Assembly (NCBI GenBank): GCA_016617855.1
Contig: JAECUM010028958.1
Span: 19,187 to 83,186, forward strand
DNA: 64,000 nucleotides
Direction of reading: 5' to 3'
From: Megalonaias nervosa
Lineage: Eukaryota > Mollusca > Bivalvia > Unionida > Unionidae
Below, one piece after another: positions 41,851-53,199 of the stretch; the first letter of the stretch is position 1, and each line of letters starts with the position of its first letter. Made by a program: the position numbers and the translations under genes. The notes under the pieces were generated by a model. It worked only from the letters and a program-made list of their open reading frames with translations. It did no database searches and had not been told where the DNA came from.

Positions 41851-43260
41851 ATTGATACATCACAGTTATTACGAATGAAAAATTTGATTTGCTCTGTGCA
41901 TGGAGGTGTGTTAGTTTTAACCAATGAAATTGGGTTTAACAGATAGTCAAAGAGTACCAAAAAAAGAAGTTGACAAACTCAGGACACAAAACAAACTTTC
42001 AACACAGAAAACAAGGGAGCTGAGGGACTTAAAAATCAACCTGATGCTGCAGCAACATAAAATGGACACTATAAGTGGCAAAATATCAGGATTTAAGGGT
42101 CACTCTGATGCTTTGGAAAGCCTTGATGAGAAAGAAATGAGATTCAAAATGTATAAAATCAAAACAATGATGTGCAAAAAAAGTTCTTAACAGTAAAAAT
42201 GAAAGTTCAGAGATGCAATAAATGTATTTTTGAGCTGCATGAAAAAACTGAAGTTGCAAGAAATAAGTTTGAAACTGACAAGAAATCAATTGAAATGTAT
42301 TTTATTGGAATTGTTGACAGTTTAAAAGAATCAACACAAACTTTCAGTTGACAGTCTCAATCATAGGTTACTGGAAATGAAGTAGAAACAAAAGCAGGAG
42401 GGACATACAAGGGAGAAGTACAACTTTTGTATTATGATTTATTAACAAGATATATCTGCAAATATGGTGCAGTCTGTTGTAAAAACAGTTTTAGAAAATA
42501 TGACATTATGACATAAGCAATATGACACTGCCAAGTAGAAGTACAGCCCAAACAATGGTGTCAGAGGCTCGAGCATTAGTAAAAATTACAGCAGCATATG
42601 AAGTGAGCCATGAAAAGTCGACATTGTATTACCAGTCTGATGAAACAACCAAGCAACAAATTCACTGGGTGCTCATGCTATAAAACTTTTACCAATGATG
42701 ATCCACAGAATCCTAAATTCTTGACACTAACTGCGAGTCCAGTCACTTCTGGAAAAGCAGATAATAAAACTAAGCAATGGCAGTAACTGTTCACAGAACT
42801 CCATAACCATGCTGATCAAAATCATTAAACCTATTCATTTATGCAAATCAATGATAAAATGTCAGACCAAGCTGCAAATTAAAGAAAAGTAACACAACTG
42901 ATTCAGGAAAAGAAGGAGTGCAGAGAGTGAAGATGGATGAGTATATGAAACAAATGTGTATCTTTTACCTCTGCAGCCCATTGCTATGACTGACTGAAGT
43001 ACAAAATATATTTATATCCACATACATTAAGGCAGTTATAGTTAGGAATTACAAGCTAGACCTGAATACACTCACAAATATAAATGGTGTAAATTATGCA
43101 GGAGAACCTGACTGCAGCTCATCTGATGAGGAGACATTAGAAATGTCACAACCTCTTGTGACAAATTCATCTAAGCATCACATTGCTTGTAAAGTTGGCA
43201 AAAAAGATTCAGAGCATGAGTGGAACTCATCAGATCAAAATACTTATATATCACAGGTCC
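41850..43260 (+). pseudogene. Decayed transposon-like coding region, family unknown
   Basis: A run of broken plus-strand frames with coding-like composition. First comes a coiled coil (TDSQRVPKKEVDKLRTQNKL, about 41940-42000), then RSTAQTMVSEARALVKITAA (about 42545-42600), then YYQSDETTKQQ, FLTLTASPVTSGKADNKTK (about 42715) and MQINDKMSDQAAN (about 42840). It ends in an acidic Ser/Glu-rich segment (PDCSSSDEETLEM, about 43105). The order (coiled coil, SR-x-T-V-x-x-EAR segment, SDETTK, KMSDQAA) resembles a large transposon-borne protein seen in many invertebrate genomes, but I cannot name the superfamily. Many stops and shifts: dead. Confidence 0.4.
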
Positions 43261-43619
43261 TGAAAATCTTTAGGTTCATTTTGCACATTTCTGAATGAAA
43301 ATTAATGTGGTGGCAATATATATGTTAAATTTAATTCAAAGCATTCTAAGGTGATATAACAAGCTGTGGCAAGAAAGAAAACAATGATATACCTAATTAT
43401 TAAATGTACCAGAAAATGTGTCAGTTTGGGCTCTGAAACTGGTGCTGCTTTAGTTATAGTATTATCCTTCCATGAGTAACTGGTTTCCTCTCAAACTTAT
43501 TTATTAGATCAATTTTTCTTTCAGAAAATAATTTCATATAAACACACTCAACAACAATATTTTGTTCTAATGTTTTATAAAACTTAACTATCAATTGACA
43601 GTAAGTTGAAAATATGTAA
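43261..43619. other. No gene seen
   Basis: Non-coding spacer before the Tigger element. Confidence 0.3.
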
Positions 43620-45654
43620 TACAATCAAACCTGGTTATCTCAATTACATCGGCGGTGTAAAAAAATCGTCGACATAACCGGGTCCCGAGATATCCAGGTT
43701 CATAAAAACCGGTAACATAATTTTAAAGATGTCCTTGACCATTACTCCTGTCTCTTGCTCTTACGTTTACTGGAATCCCTTCCCACTGCATGTACATAAA
43801 ATACACAAAACGCTTAATTGATAATAAAATGAAAGAAACAAACCTGGTGTTATCATTTATTCCTTTTTTTATCATCATGAGTAATTTATTAAAGAAAAAA
43901 GATATGAACTCCCTATATCACATGTAGCATATGCATCCATACGGTAGTGTACATCACTTATGTCAGATAACACACGACACATTTTTATAACTGATGTGAA
44001 TATTGAAAAACAAATCATGTTTGGCTGTACTCAGAGGTTTGAATATGTTATCATGACTGAAAAATGGATCCAAGAAAATCACAAACGAGAGAAAGTGAGA
44101 GAGAAACATCAACTGAATGCTTTCAGGCACCCGCCATTCATGCATAACACGGTCTTAGGTGCAAAATAACCAAGACTCTATTATATCCACGTTAATTTAT
44201 GACTGTATCTCGTAAATAACAATCAATACATGTTTTTGAAAATACATGTACATGTACATTCACTGTGAGTGCAAATGACAATCCTTTCACTAGTATGGGT
44301 TACAAAGAGTATTATTAAAGCAACTTAATGTTGAGTATACTACTTACCCTGCAGGCATCAATGCGAGTTTGTATCAATTATGATTCCAGATGACAAATAA
44401 ATAGATGCCCAGGTGGTGAATAAACACATCTGGTAGCGAGCAGTAAACTCATTCTTTGAACTTATCGGCGGGATATCAAATACAAAGGTTATTTTATTGC
44501 AAAGCAAACCAAACCTGGAAACTGATCTTGGATTCTTTTAAGTGTGCCTATTCTTTTTTTCTTTTCTGTTTTTTTTTAGCCAACTTTGGTTTCCTTTTAC
44601 CGGTATTCACGGGAATTTAGAAAATAAATTAAAACAATGGAAGCCAATTTTTCTGCCAGACCTAAAGAAGAGATATTACAAATAAGAAAACAAAACAAAA
44701 TTAAGAAGACCTCAAGCCTGAGAACTACATTATGGGGCCTCGACTGCCATTGTGTAGAAGCCAAGTGCCTGAGATTATCCATTCCCATGCATATATACGA
44801 GCATATATATAGGGTGATATTCTGCCTAGTAATAAATCTGTTCTGTTTATTTTCTGTTGATAAGTACATGTATATGCTGTTTCATGAGAGAGAAAAAATG
44901 TTCCAAAAGAGAAAGCTTTCAAACCAAAACATTGAACTGAAGTATGAAAATTTGCTACAACTCGAAAAAGGTGAAAAGTGTGCTGATTTGGCAAAAAAGT
45001 ACAACATTCCATCAAACACTATTTCAGGCTGGAAGAAAAATGCTGATAAAATCAAAACTACTTATGAACTTGGACAGTCTGGTCCCGATAGAAAGAAAAT
45101 GCATACCGCAAAGTTCGATGATGTCAATGAGGCAACACTAAAATGGTTTAAAAACGTCCGTGCCGAAAATATCCCAGTAGATGGCCCTCGTATCCAGCAA
45201 CAGGCTGAGAAATTTGCAAAAGACTTGTGCACACTCTTGTCTTTGTGAATCCTTGAATATTTTATGTAGTGAACATGATATATTCTTAACAAACTAATTT
45301 GATTAAGCTACTCTTACGAACCAAAAATAGAAAGAATATGAAATAAACATGTGACTATCACTATAACTGACCAAAATTGTGCGTGAAAATTAATCACTTT
45401 TGCTGACCATTTCTTGTATAATTTCTGCGAGATTGACATTAAAAAGTTGCATTTCATCGAATTAAGTGGGTCCATATGTTACTTTGGACCGAAACTTATG
45501 CCCAACATAACCGGGTTATTGACTTAAACAGAGGTTGAGATACGTGAGGAAAAAATAGCATAACAAAGAAGGATTTTTTCGTGACTGGACAAAAATGCTC
45601 TACATACGCCGGTTCTCGAGATAACTGAGGTCGAGATAAGTGGGTTTTACTGTA
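43620..45654 (+). mobile_element. pogo/Tigger DNA transposon, internally deleted
   Basis: Ends: left TACAATCAAACCTGGTTATC; right (inward on the minus strand) TACAGTAAAACCCACTTATC, each beginning at TA. Subterminal sequence is also related (ACATAACCGGGTC-CGAGAT on the left, ACATAACCGGGTTATTGA near 45508). It carries only the N-terminal part of a transposase (44899-45248); the DDE catalytic domain is absent, so this is a deletion derivative of about 2.03 kb. Confidence 0.85.
44899..45248 (+). pseudogene. Tigger transposase N-terminus (CENP-B-like HTH)
   Basis: The frame reads FQKRKLSNQNIELKYENLLQ, then CADLAKKYNIPSNTISGWKK, a Psq/CENP-B-N helix-turn-helix. KFDDVNEATLKWFKNVRAEN and PVDGPRIQQQAEKFAKDL, the start of the second CENP-B-type helix-turn-helix, follow. 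These domains bind the transposon ends. The frame then stops (LCTLLSL); the rest of the second domain and the DDE nuclease are gone. The open frame extends upstream to 44637, but that part has no motif. Could act only as a DNA-binding fragment, if expressed. Confidence 0.8.
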
Positions 45655-46027
45655 ACTAATTAACAAACATTTAAAGTAAACTCAAATGGTAAAGTTATGC
45701 TCGGTTCCTAAAGGTATTGGAGGAATGATAATAAAAGTTAATTGCCATTGCTAGTATCTGTTACTTCTAATTCAGACCCAGGCTTCACATATTTTGTTCT
45801 AAGGTATCATGTGTTGACACACATTTACACATACCATGAGATGTGGAGGACTGATGTAATGTCTGTTGTACAGACCAATGGGTAAATCGATCAATTACAG
45901 GTCTGACACTGTATTGCATCTTGTGCCTATAGAGTGGTAAAACAATTGGGAAACATATTCATTATAAACAAGTTCTGTTGGTGACATCACTGGTGACTGT
46001 CCCACAAATCAACAATGTGTATCTTCA
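45655..46027. other. No gene seen
   Basis: No recognisable feature. Confidence 0.3.
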
Positions 46028-46213
46028 CCTAGTTACTTTCTAAATTGAGCTTAACTAGTAACAAATTATTAATTGTCTGACAAAGAAACATTCTATACAA
46101 TACACCAAGAAGCTTTTGAACCTAGTCACTTTTTGAATTGAGCTTAGTTAGCAAAACCTTTATTGTCCGATAAAGAAACAATCTGTAGACTTTACTTTGT
46201 CACTTTGTTTATT
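46028..46213. repeat. Imperfect tandem duplication, ~93-bp unit
   Basis: Two units starting CCTAGTTACTTTCTAAATTG (46028) and CCTAGTCACTTTTTGAATTG (46121). Both go on with GAGCTTA-CTAG/TTAG, TATTAATTGTC-GA-AAAGAAACA and a TACA/ACTTTA end. Confidence 0.7.
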
Positions 46214-47569
46214 TGGTAGCTTAATAGATAAACAAATGAAAGACAAGTAGATATAATGATCTTTGAGAACCAATGTCGCATTGCTCAAAGCATGTCCTGA
46301 TCAAAATCTATGATTTACCAGACATGTCTGGCAAATACAGAATACCTGCCGTATTCCCAGACAGTGTTGGGTCAGGTGGGGTTGAGATTCAAAAAGTGTT
46401 TTGAGGTCCCAAAGGGGGGGTGTGTGTGCTTGTGACTCCAAAAAAGCAACATCTTCCAATTGAGAATAAGCTATCACTTCATATAAGCGTATGCAAAAGG
46501 ATTGGAAATTAAAACTGAATAAAAGAAAATAGCTTGTCTGTTTTTTTAAAGCATTTAATAAACTTTAAGAAAACAGTAGATGCATCATTGTCAAATGTCA
46601 CCTCACACACACGCACACATGTACAAAAATTCGTATAATCTTAACCGAACTGACATTAAATAAAAACATACACCAAATTTCTGTTTTCAAAATCCACTGG
46701 ATGGCAAAATATGAGTTTAATTACATGCAGTCTTTACTTCTCTCAACATTCCAATAGGAGGTTTGAAGGTAATGAAAGTTTTGTTTGTGTTCATCTTTTT
46801 TCACTCATTAGAGACTGAATCATACTGTCTTTCAAACTTCCCTGCTGGATTCTCTGAGCGAATTCTGGTTATAACCAAGTTGTTCTTGATGACCAGAATG
46901 TTAGCACTGTCACATTTCTACTGATGCAGTTTGATCATGAGATATGCTTGTCTGTATAGGAAAATGAATACACATCACATCTGAGACTAACCATTTCACG
47001 TGGGGGAAAAGGGAAGGGGGCATAATATGTTCAAGTTTAATGGGGGCTTTACAGGTAATACAGCAGTAATAAATACCTCTGTCCAGTACAGCATTAACAC
47101 TTTATCAGCACAAATCAAATGTGCCAACTCAAGCATATACTTATTATCGTTTTTCAATCAATCTATTTCATGGCTAAAATCATTGTGAAAGCATGAGTCA
47201 ATTAGTAGCATTTTATCATGATTAGAACTAATCTGAATGTCCAATTCAGTATGTCAAATATTGTTCTGATTTGTCCTGATGTTAAATACAGGACTTGGTG
47301 CTATTTTAATGGATTTCATACACCCCAGAATGACTTTTGTTGATATGTTGTTTGCAGTCTCTGTACAGAATTCAATGCTCTCCATTGCTGATATGTTTCA
47401 CAAAGTAAATAAACTGTCAATCAGACATTCTGGTTTAGTGGGACTTTGTTTTGCTGATTGCTTATTGCTTATTGAATCACAGGAAATACATTTAAACATT
47501 TTGTCTTCAAAAATAATCACACTTCAATACTATTCAAAAGAGAGAAATGATCAAGCTTTGCGTTTTATA
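46214..47569. other. No gene seen
   Basis: Two plus-strand ORFs, at 47000-47188 and 47279-47644 (the second runs on into the transposon that begins at 47570), show no motif or splice context and are taken as chance. Confidence 0.35.
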
Positions 47570-48684
47570 TACACAGGTCCCCCTCTTATACATCCCCCTC
47601 ACCAGCAACCACCTCCTCTACATGGACAGTTTTCTCTGCACTGACAAGTTTGTGTACAAAACTACCCCTTGTGGGCAGTGAGCATTCTGATATGGCATGT
47701 GGCCAGCATTTTAGGCCAAAAATGTTAAATTTACCCCTCGCAAGTGGCCACATTTGTTCTGTGTAAAGAACCAATGTTAAATTCAAACGATAAGGTAAGT
47801 AATCTGATTATCTCTACTGATGTATTTCCCCAATGTCAGGATTTTATTACTGTTGGCTAAAGTACCTGATAATGTACCACTACAGTTATTATTATATTGT
47901 TATCTACAAATAATAATGTTGACTAGAAATGGTCTCAACAATGTTGTGATAGAGTTTTGGGCTTCATGCAGCTGTCAAGTTGTTCATTTTGATGAATGTG
48001 ACTGGATGTAATTGTCACAATCATAACATGATGAGCTTTGTGGATTCACACACACAAAAAATGATCCTTGAATAAAAAAGAATACCAGGTGAAGACCAAA
48101 AATTACATCACAGTCCATGTATCACTTCCTTATAAATAAGGTAATATTTCAATGAGAATTTTTATTCTGTATAGTTCTCCATTAGATTCATTTTCTTCTA
48201 ACATGACATAAGAAGTATATCTTATAGTAATGAACATTTTGCATTGCCTTTGGCATCATAAAAATCTGCCATCGGTTTCCAGCTAATACAAAAGTAAAGA
48301 AAATCAACATGTGAACAGCAGCCCTGAACAGCTAACATTCATTCAAGGGCCACAAACTTTTGTCAAATATGGCATTAGTTAAATTAGACATTTCCTTTGT
48401 GTTTTCATTCATTTGAATTGTAGCATATATTTTAATTTTATTTCATCAAATATTTCTTAATCATCACTTACTATCACTGTCACTGTCAACAAAAGGTACT
48501 GATACAGTCGATGACATCAGGATCTCAAAACAAGTATGTGTGTGGTTGCAAGAAACATGACACATGAATTAAGGATGGGAACGAAGTTAGAACGATCGGC
48601 AATACAGTCTGGAATGACTGCCCCTCTTATACAGCCACTTTCCTGGTCCAAAAGGGATGGCAAGATAAGAGTGGGACCACTGTA
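47570..48684. mobile_element. Non-autonomous DNA transposon (TA-flanked, GGTCCC ends)
   Basis: Left end TACACAGGTCCCCCTCTTAT; right end read inward TACAGTGGTCCCACTCTTAT, 17 of 20 positions the same and both beginning at TA. The subterminal region repeats the CTCTTATACA motif. About 1.1 kb, with no transposase. Most likely another pogo-like or Tc1-like derivative. Confidence 0.55.
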
Positions 48685-48855
48685 TGGAGTAAAATCCAGC
48701 TTCCAAGAAATACTGCTGTTGTTTACAAACTTACCAATAATCTTAAACACAGATGGGCTAAACATTTCGTTTCAAGGTTATGATGATCCAATTTGTTAAC
48801 TTTTTCAATGGAAATCAGCATAACAGGTTCCTCTGTTGTTATCTTCATGATCTCT

Positions 48856-48856
<1 letters not shown>

Positions 48857-48919
<63 letters not shown>
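48857..48919. repeat. (TG)n microsatellite, ~31 units
   Basis: Pure dinucleotide run, likely polymorphic. Confidence 0.95.
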
Positions 48920-48920
<1 letters not shown>

Positions 48921-48939
48921 CTGAGAATGCAGGCATTAC

Positions 48940-49029
48940 CTCCATTTACAAAAACTCTATTGTTTAAAGGTTCCACAACCTGTTTCAGCACTAAGACAAC
49001 ATCCTTCAGTTCATCAGCAGCATTTTCCT
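48940..49029 (-). CDS. Putative host exon, 90 bp
   Basis: Acceptor TTTTCAG (AG at 49030-49031 on the complement), donor GTAATG just left of 48940. One frame is open throughout (ENAADELKDVVLVLKQVVEP, then LNNRVFVNG) and looks like a helical segment. No family recognised, and partner exons were not found. Exon status rests on the splice signals and the open frame only. Confidence 0.35.
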
Positions 49030-49899
49030 CTGAAAATTAGATTTATAATTTTTAAAGCATGATGGTTGAGGTCCATGCAATGTGGTGTTATGGGTTGGAT
49101 TGTTTTCTGTCCATCTTAATCAATCAAAAATATCATAATAAACTAACTACCAAACTGACAGAATGTTGCAGAAAAATTGAATAAAGGACTAAAAGAATTC
49201 AGAAATGAATAACAGGGTCTGGATAGTAGTAGTAAAGTGGCTAAATTAAAGACACCCACACTGACAGCAACACAACTGCTCACTACCTTAGAAAGTATAT
49301 TTGTTAATTTTATATAGGGTCTGTGAATTGACAAGCTGCAAAATCACTCCCACCAATGCTCTTGACTAATCAGCAGAGTCTAAACAAAACACTCCAGCCA
49401 CTCTGTCATCTGCCATTTTACTTCAACAATAGTGACTATTAGTAACACAATACTTGATATGTTTGATTAAATTGTGTGATGAATGAACAACTATATTTAA
49501 CTTCTGACAATTATAGTGTAAAGGTGTTCCCAGACCTTTGCAACTCAGTAGATGTACTTTGCTGACTGATGTAATTCAGTACATGTGAGGGGGAGTGTCA
49601 GGGCAATATGTTTTCTATAGCAAAAAATGAGAACTTATCAGACATTTTATTGACCCTGTGGTAAAATGAGATAGGAATTTTATTTGTATGTATTTATTAA
49701 CTGCACACATTTGTTTACTAATAAACAGCTGAACTGCCTCTGTATATAAAGACAAGTTAAATCAGACCCATTTACATTTGATCCTGTATACTGAAGCTAA
49801 TCTACTTTTTCAAACTATTTCCTTATCAAGATCAAGATCATTATTCTTGCAGATCCTTTTATGACAAACTGTCAGTATGGTTGGTACAAGAAAATTACA
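49030..49899. other. No gene seen
   Basis: Nothing recognised; short ORFs only. Confidence 0.35.
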
Positions 49900-50052
49900 G
49901 GAATAACCACCAACCTATGGAAAGGTACTAGTAAGCTTTCTCACATACTCACATCGGTCATGCCAAGATTTGAACCCATGTGGAAATAGGTGAGATGTGG
50001 GTGATTTGTAAAGAGCAAGTGCCTTAGACCATTTGGCCCCTTGGGGCCCCCT
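49900..50052 (-). mobile_element. SINE-B copy, partial
   Basis: Antisense match to the head half: GTAAGCTTTCTCACATACTC, TTTGAACCCATG (B box complement), GGTGAGATG-GGGTGAT and CTTAGACCATTTGGCCCC. Confidence 0.75.
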
Positions 50053-51244
50053 ATGAATGGAGAATAAGCAAACTGTATGTATTATTTTTCATAAAGCCAT
50101 CAACCTCACATGTATCATATATAAACTAGACACCTGAACCATGTTTTTAGTAATTATTATGCTGTTGCAATCGAGTAGCAAGATATTTAAATTTGTATTT
50201 TACTGCTCCATCATGGAGTGAAAGTGGAGGGATTAAGACCCCACCACAATGCGTGGGGTTCTGAAAATACATGTGGGCTGCAATGTATTTATCTTAAAGA
50301 GGAAAACAGCTCCATATATGTGTCACATAGTAGGCAAATAGAGCAGATAAGCAAGAGAAGGTTGATGACCTGAATGAGGCTGGACAGAGAGAGAAGAAAA
50401 GGAATATGGTGATTGTGACCCATCACCAACATTGAATATGGAAGGATCAGCAAGCAACCAGGTTATGCAGGCATGCTGGGCAAATGAGTTTGATCATTCA
50501 CTTGACTTCATGATAAAATTTGTTTTATTGGTACAAAAACAGAATGCTAATTGTATTTTAATAGCTTGGTAATTTTATTTCTAAGAGAAAATGTATCATT
50601 CAAATGTCATGTTCAATTTCATTTTGTTTATCTAACCGACTAAATTGTTGTCTTTCACATACAAGAACTCATGTTGTTCTATTCAACATCTCTCCTCAGA
50701 GTTATTCCATCCATTAATTTCATATTGTATTTTATTATTTACTTGATCAATAACACCATGGTCAATCATCCTCTAGATAATGACAACCAAAAAACCACTC
50801 TACATATAACACAGAAATATACATTTACAGTATTAAAAGATTTGCCACCAGATCAGGTTATACTCCTAGCTATATAGCATTGTCATATTCTATTATCATA
50901 TGCCATGTCATTTACCTAATTCCATGTATTTTTCTGTATCTCTTTTTGGATTACACTGAATTTGAAGGTAATCCAAGCAAGCATCCAGTTTGAAAAGTGT
51001 AAAAGTGACAGTGTCCACCTGCTTCTTGAAGAAAATGTGCAATCAGAATGTATGGATACTAGCATAATTTTGTAAAAAATCTTCCAAACTTATTCATATA
51101 CATTGGAACTGGAGTGTGTGCTCTTGAAGGTTAAGAGAGTCTTTTCTTGAACATTATGGTCACAGGTTAAAGTAAACATTTTGTATGTTGTTTGTAACTC
51201 TGAATTTGATAGACTAGTGGTATGAAAATTGTGTGTGTGAATGT
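50053..51244. other. No gene certain; one weak coding-like block
   Basis: At about 50945-51075 the plus strand keeps an open frame with coding-like residues (FEKCKSDSVHLLLEENVQSE) ending in TAA. There are no clear splice signals and no family is recognised. Confidence 0.25.
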
Positions 51245-51510
51245 TATTTGGATTTTTAATCTAGCTTTAACAATTTTTCAGTCACTTCGCTATGATGTCT
51301 GCAGTGTGGCAGTTTATAGTGATGTCTAGCACTGGGGCATCATCTTGCAGTCATTTAGCATCATGTCCCACCCAGTCATGTTATCCTGACACCAGGCTGA
51401 CCAGTCCTAACACTAACCTCTTAACGCTGAGTGCCTAGTAGGGCAGCTGTTAGTACCATTTTTATAAGTCTTGGGTATGACTCAGATGGGGTTTGAACCC
51501 AATATGAAAA
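51245..51510 (-). mobile_element. SINE-A copy
   Basis: Antisense copy from TTTTTAATCTAGCTTTAACA to the B-box complement GGGTTTGAACCC. TGTGTGTG (the CA tail) precedes it at about 51230. Box A is missing or diverged. Confidence 0.85.
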
Positions 51511-52120
51511 TTGGTAAAATTTTACATAATGTACGACATTAAAATTTGCCACTTTCATTGTATACATTTGATGGCCAGAGGTGTACATTACCATATTTGT
51601 TTGGAGCTATAACTTGCAAACTTTTAAATAAATAGCCATAAAACTTTGTATATCTGTACACCAAGATTTCATGTTGTCACTTGACATTTTCATTGACTTA
51701 TCTGTCTCAGTACTCAGGTCAATATCATTTTTTGTGGGTCCAATCTTCACTCAGAAGCTTATTTGAAAGAACACAGAATGAAATGTTTTCCCCTGTTTAG
51801 TCATAGTTTGAGGTTGTACCATGTACCTTTATATGTAAATCAATAGCATGGTTCTATCAGCAAGATCAAAGATGTGTGAAGTTTACTCACATTTTATATT
51901 TTGGCCTGTAACTCTAAATTCATCAAAGGTAGTTTAATTAAATTTATGATATGTTTAAATCATAACTTTTGAACATAAAGGAGCTGTTGGAGTGCAATAT
52001 AGTAACAGTTAAATCCAGGAATATCTGTATGTTTAATTCATCATCCACAAAATATCTTTGATCAGGATGCAATATCATTTTTCTTTTCATGAATCTTTGA
52101 CATTATGTTTTATTCTTCAG
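51511..52120. other. No gene seen
   Basis: Nothing recognised, apart from a pyrimidine-rich stretch before the candidate exon. Confidence 0.3.
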
Positions 52121-52268
52121 TGCTATGCAAGGATTATTTTGTGATGTGAAAATTTGTTCAGACAGCACCCAGATTCAACATGGTAGATTGTGGTTCCTTT
52201 GTTCTCTGGATATTCAAGACAACGGTTTTACTCAACAGTGGTGGTGTATTCATGCCAACCCTCCAGAA
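52121..52268 (+). CDS. Putative host exon, 148 bp
   Basis: Acceptor TTTATTCTTCAG directly before 52121 and donor GTAAAG after 52268; if unspliced the frame ends at TAA 52278. The frame is open and Cys/Trp-rich (MQGLFCDVKICSDSTQ, then RLWFLCSLDI and QQWWCIHANPPEV), unlike random AT-rich sequence. No family recognised. It could be one exon of a larger plus-strand gene; others were not found. Confidence 0.35.
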
Positions 52269-53199
52269 GTAAAGGAATAATAATATCTTCAGTCTCTAAT
52301 TTTCAGATTCAATGATTAATACAATTTTTTAAAGCAATTTAACATCAGGCACTATATCTTTGACTATAGTTACAGCTCAACATTCAAGGGATTTGGTGTA
52401 ATAACTGGTGTAGCTAATACCTATTGCCATAATTAATACAGTAGATTTATGGCTATATTAAGTTAGTGTCTTTCTGACATGAATAACTAAAGACCTATAT
52501 CAATTTTATCATCACTTTCATAGATATTAGAAAGATATATTTGCAATCAATTCAGATACTACCTGCAATAATTTAATTTACTACATTCATGACAATCAGG
52601 CTTCATTCATTTCAGAATACACTAACTAGAATGGTGGAGGAGTGGTTAACAGCAACAGATCAAAGTAACCTTCTAGGCACAGTGTTTCCTGACGTTACAA
52701 ACACTTTTAACCTTGTAATAATAATAATACTTTATTTATAGATGGTGGCTCATTAGTCAAGGACTACCCTCCCCTGAGAACCTCTTAAGGAGAGTATAAC
52801 AATATGCATCATGTGAAAGATGGCAATAATTACTGTTTATTTTAACATGTTTGGTATTAAAAGACTAAATTCCATTATCTATTAGAAACACATACATGCT
52901 CATGATGTCTCTTCTTAAATACTTTAATATTTTCAGCAGATTTTACTTGTTCCACAGAAATGTACCAGAGTACTGGAAGCTCTTTTTAAATTCCTCTGTT
53001 CTTGGTTTTGGGGCTAGAAGGTTTCCATGTGATATTGATCTTAACTGGCATCATGTTGAAAAAGGCCTGAATAAGTCCTGAAGATACTCTGGTGCATTTC
53101 CATGTAGACATTATATACAAGAACTGCCCTGTTAAATCTATCCTTTCATATATTGTGAACCATTTTAGCACTGTAAACACTGTTTTTGAGGGCCAATCA
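52269..53199. other. No gene; LINE-type 3' tail near 52720-52760
   Basis: (AAT)n followed by ACTTTATTTATAGATGGTGG at 52717-52750 looks like the antisense 3' end of a LINE or SINE. The element body is not legible. Confidence 0.35.

Noticed and set aside
47279..47644. 121-aa plus-strand ORF
   Set aside because: No motif, and its end runs into a DNA transposon.
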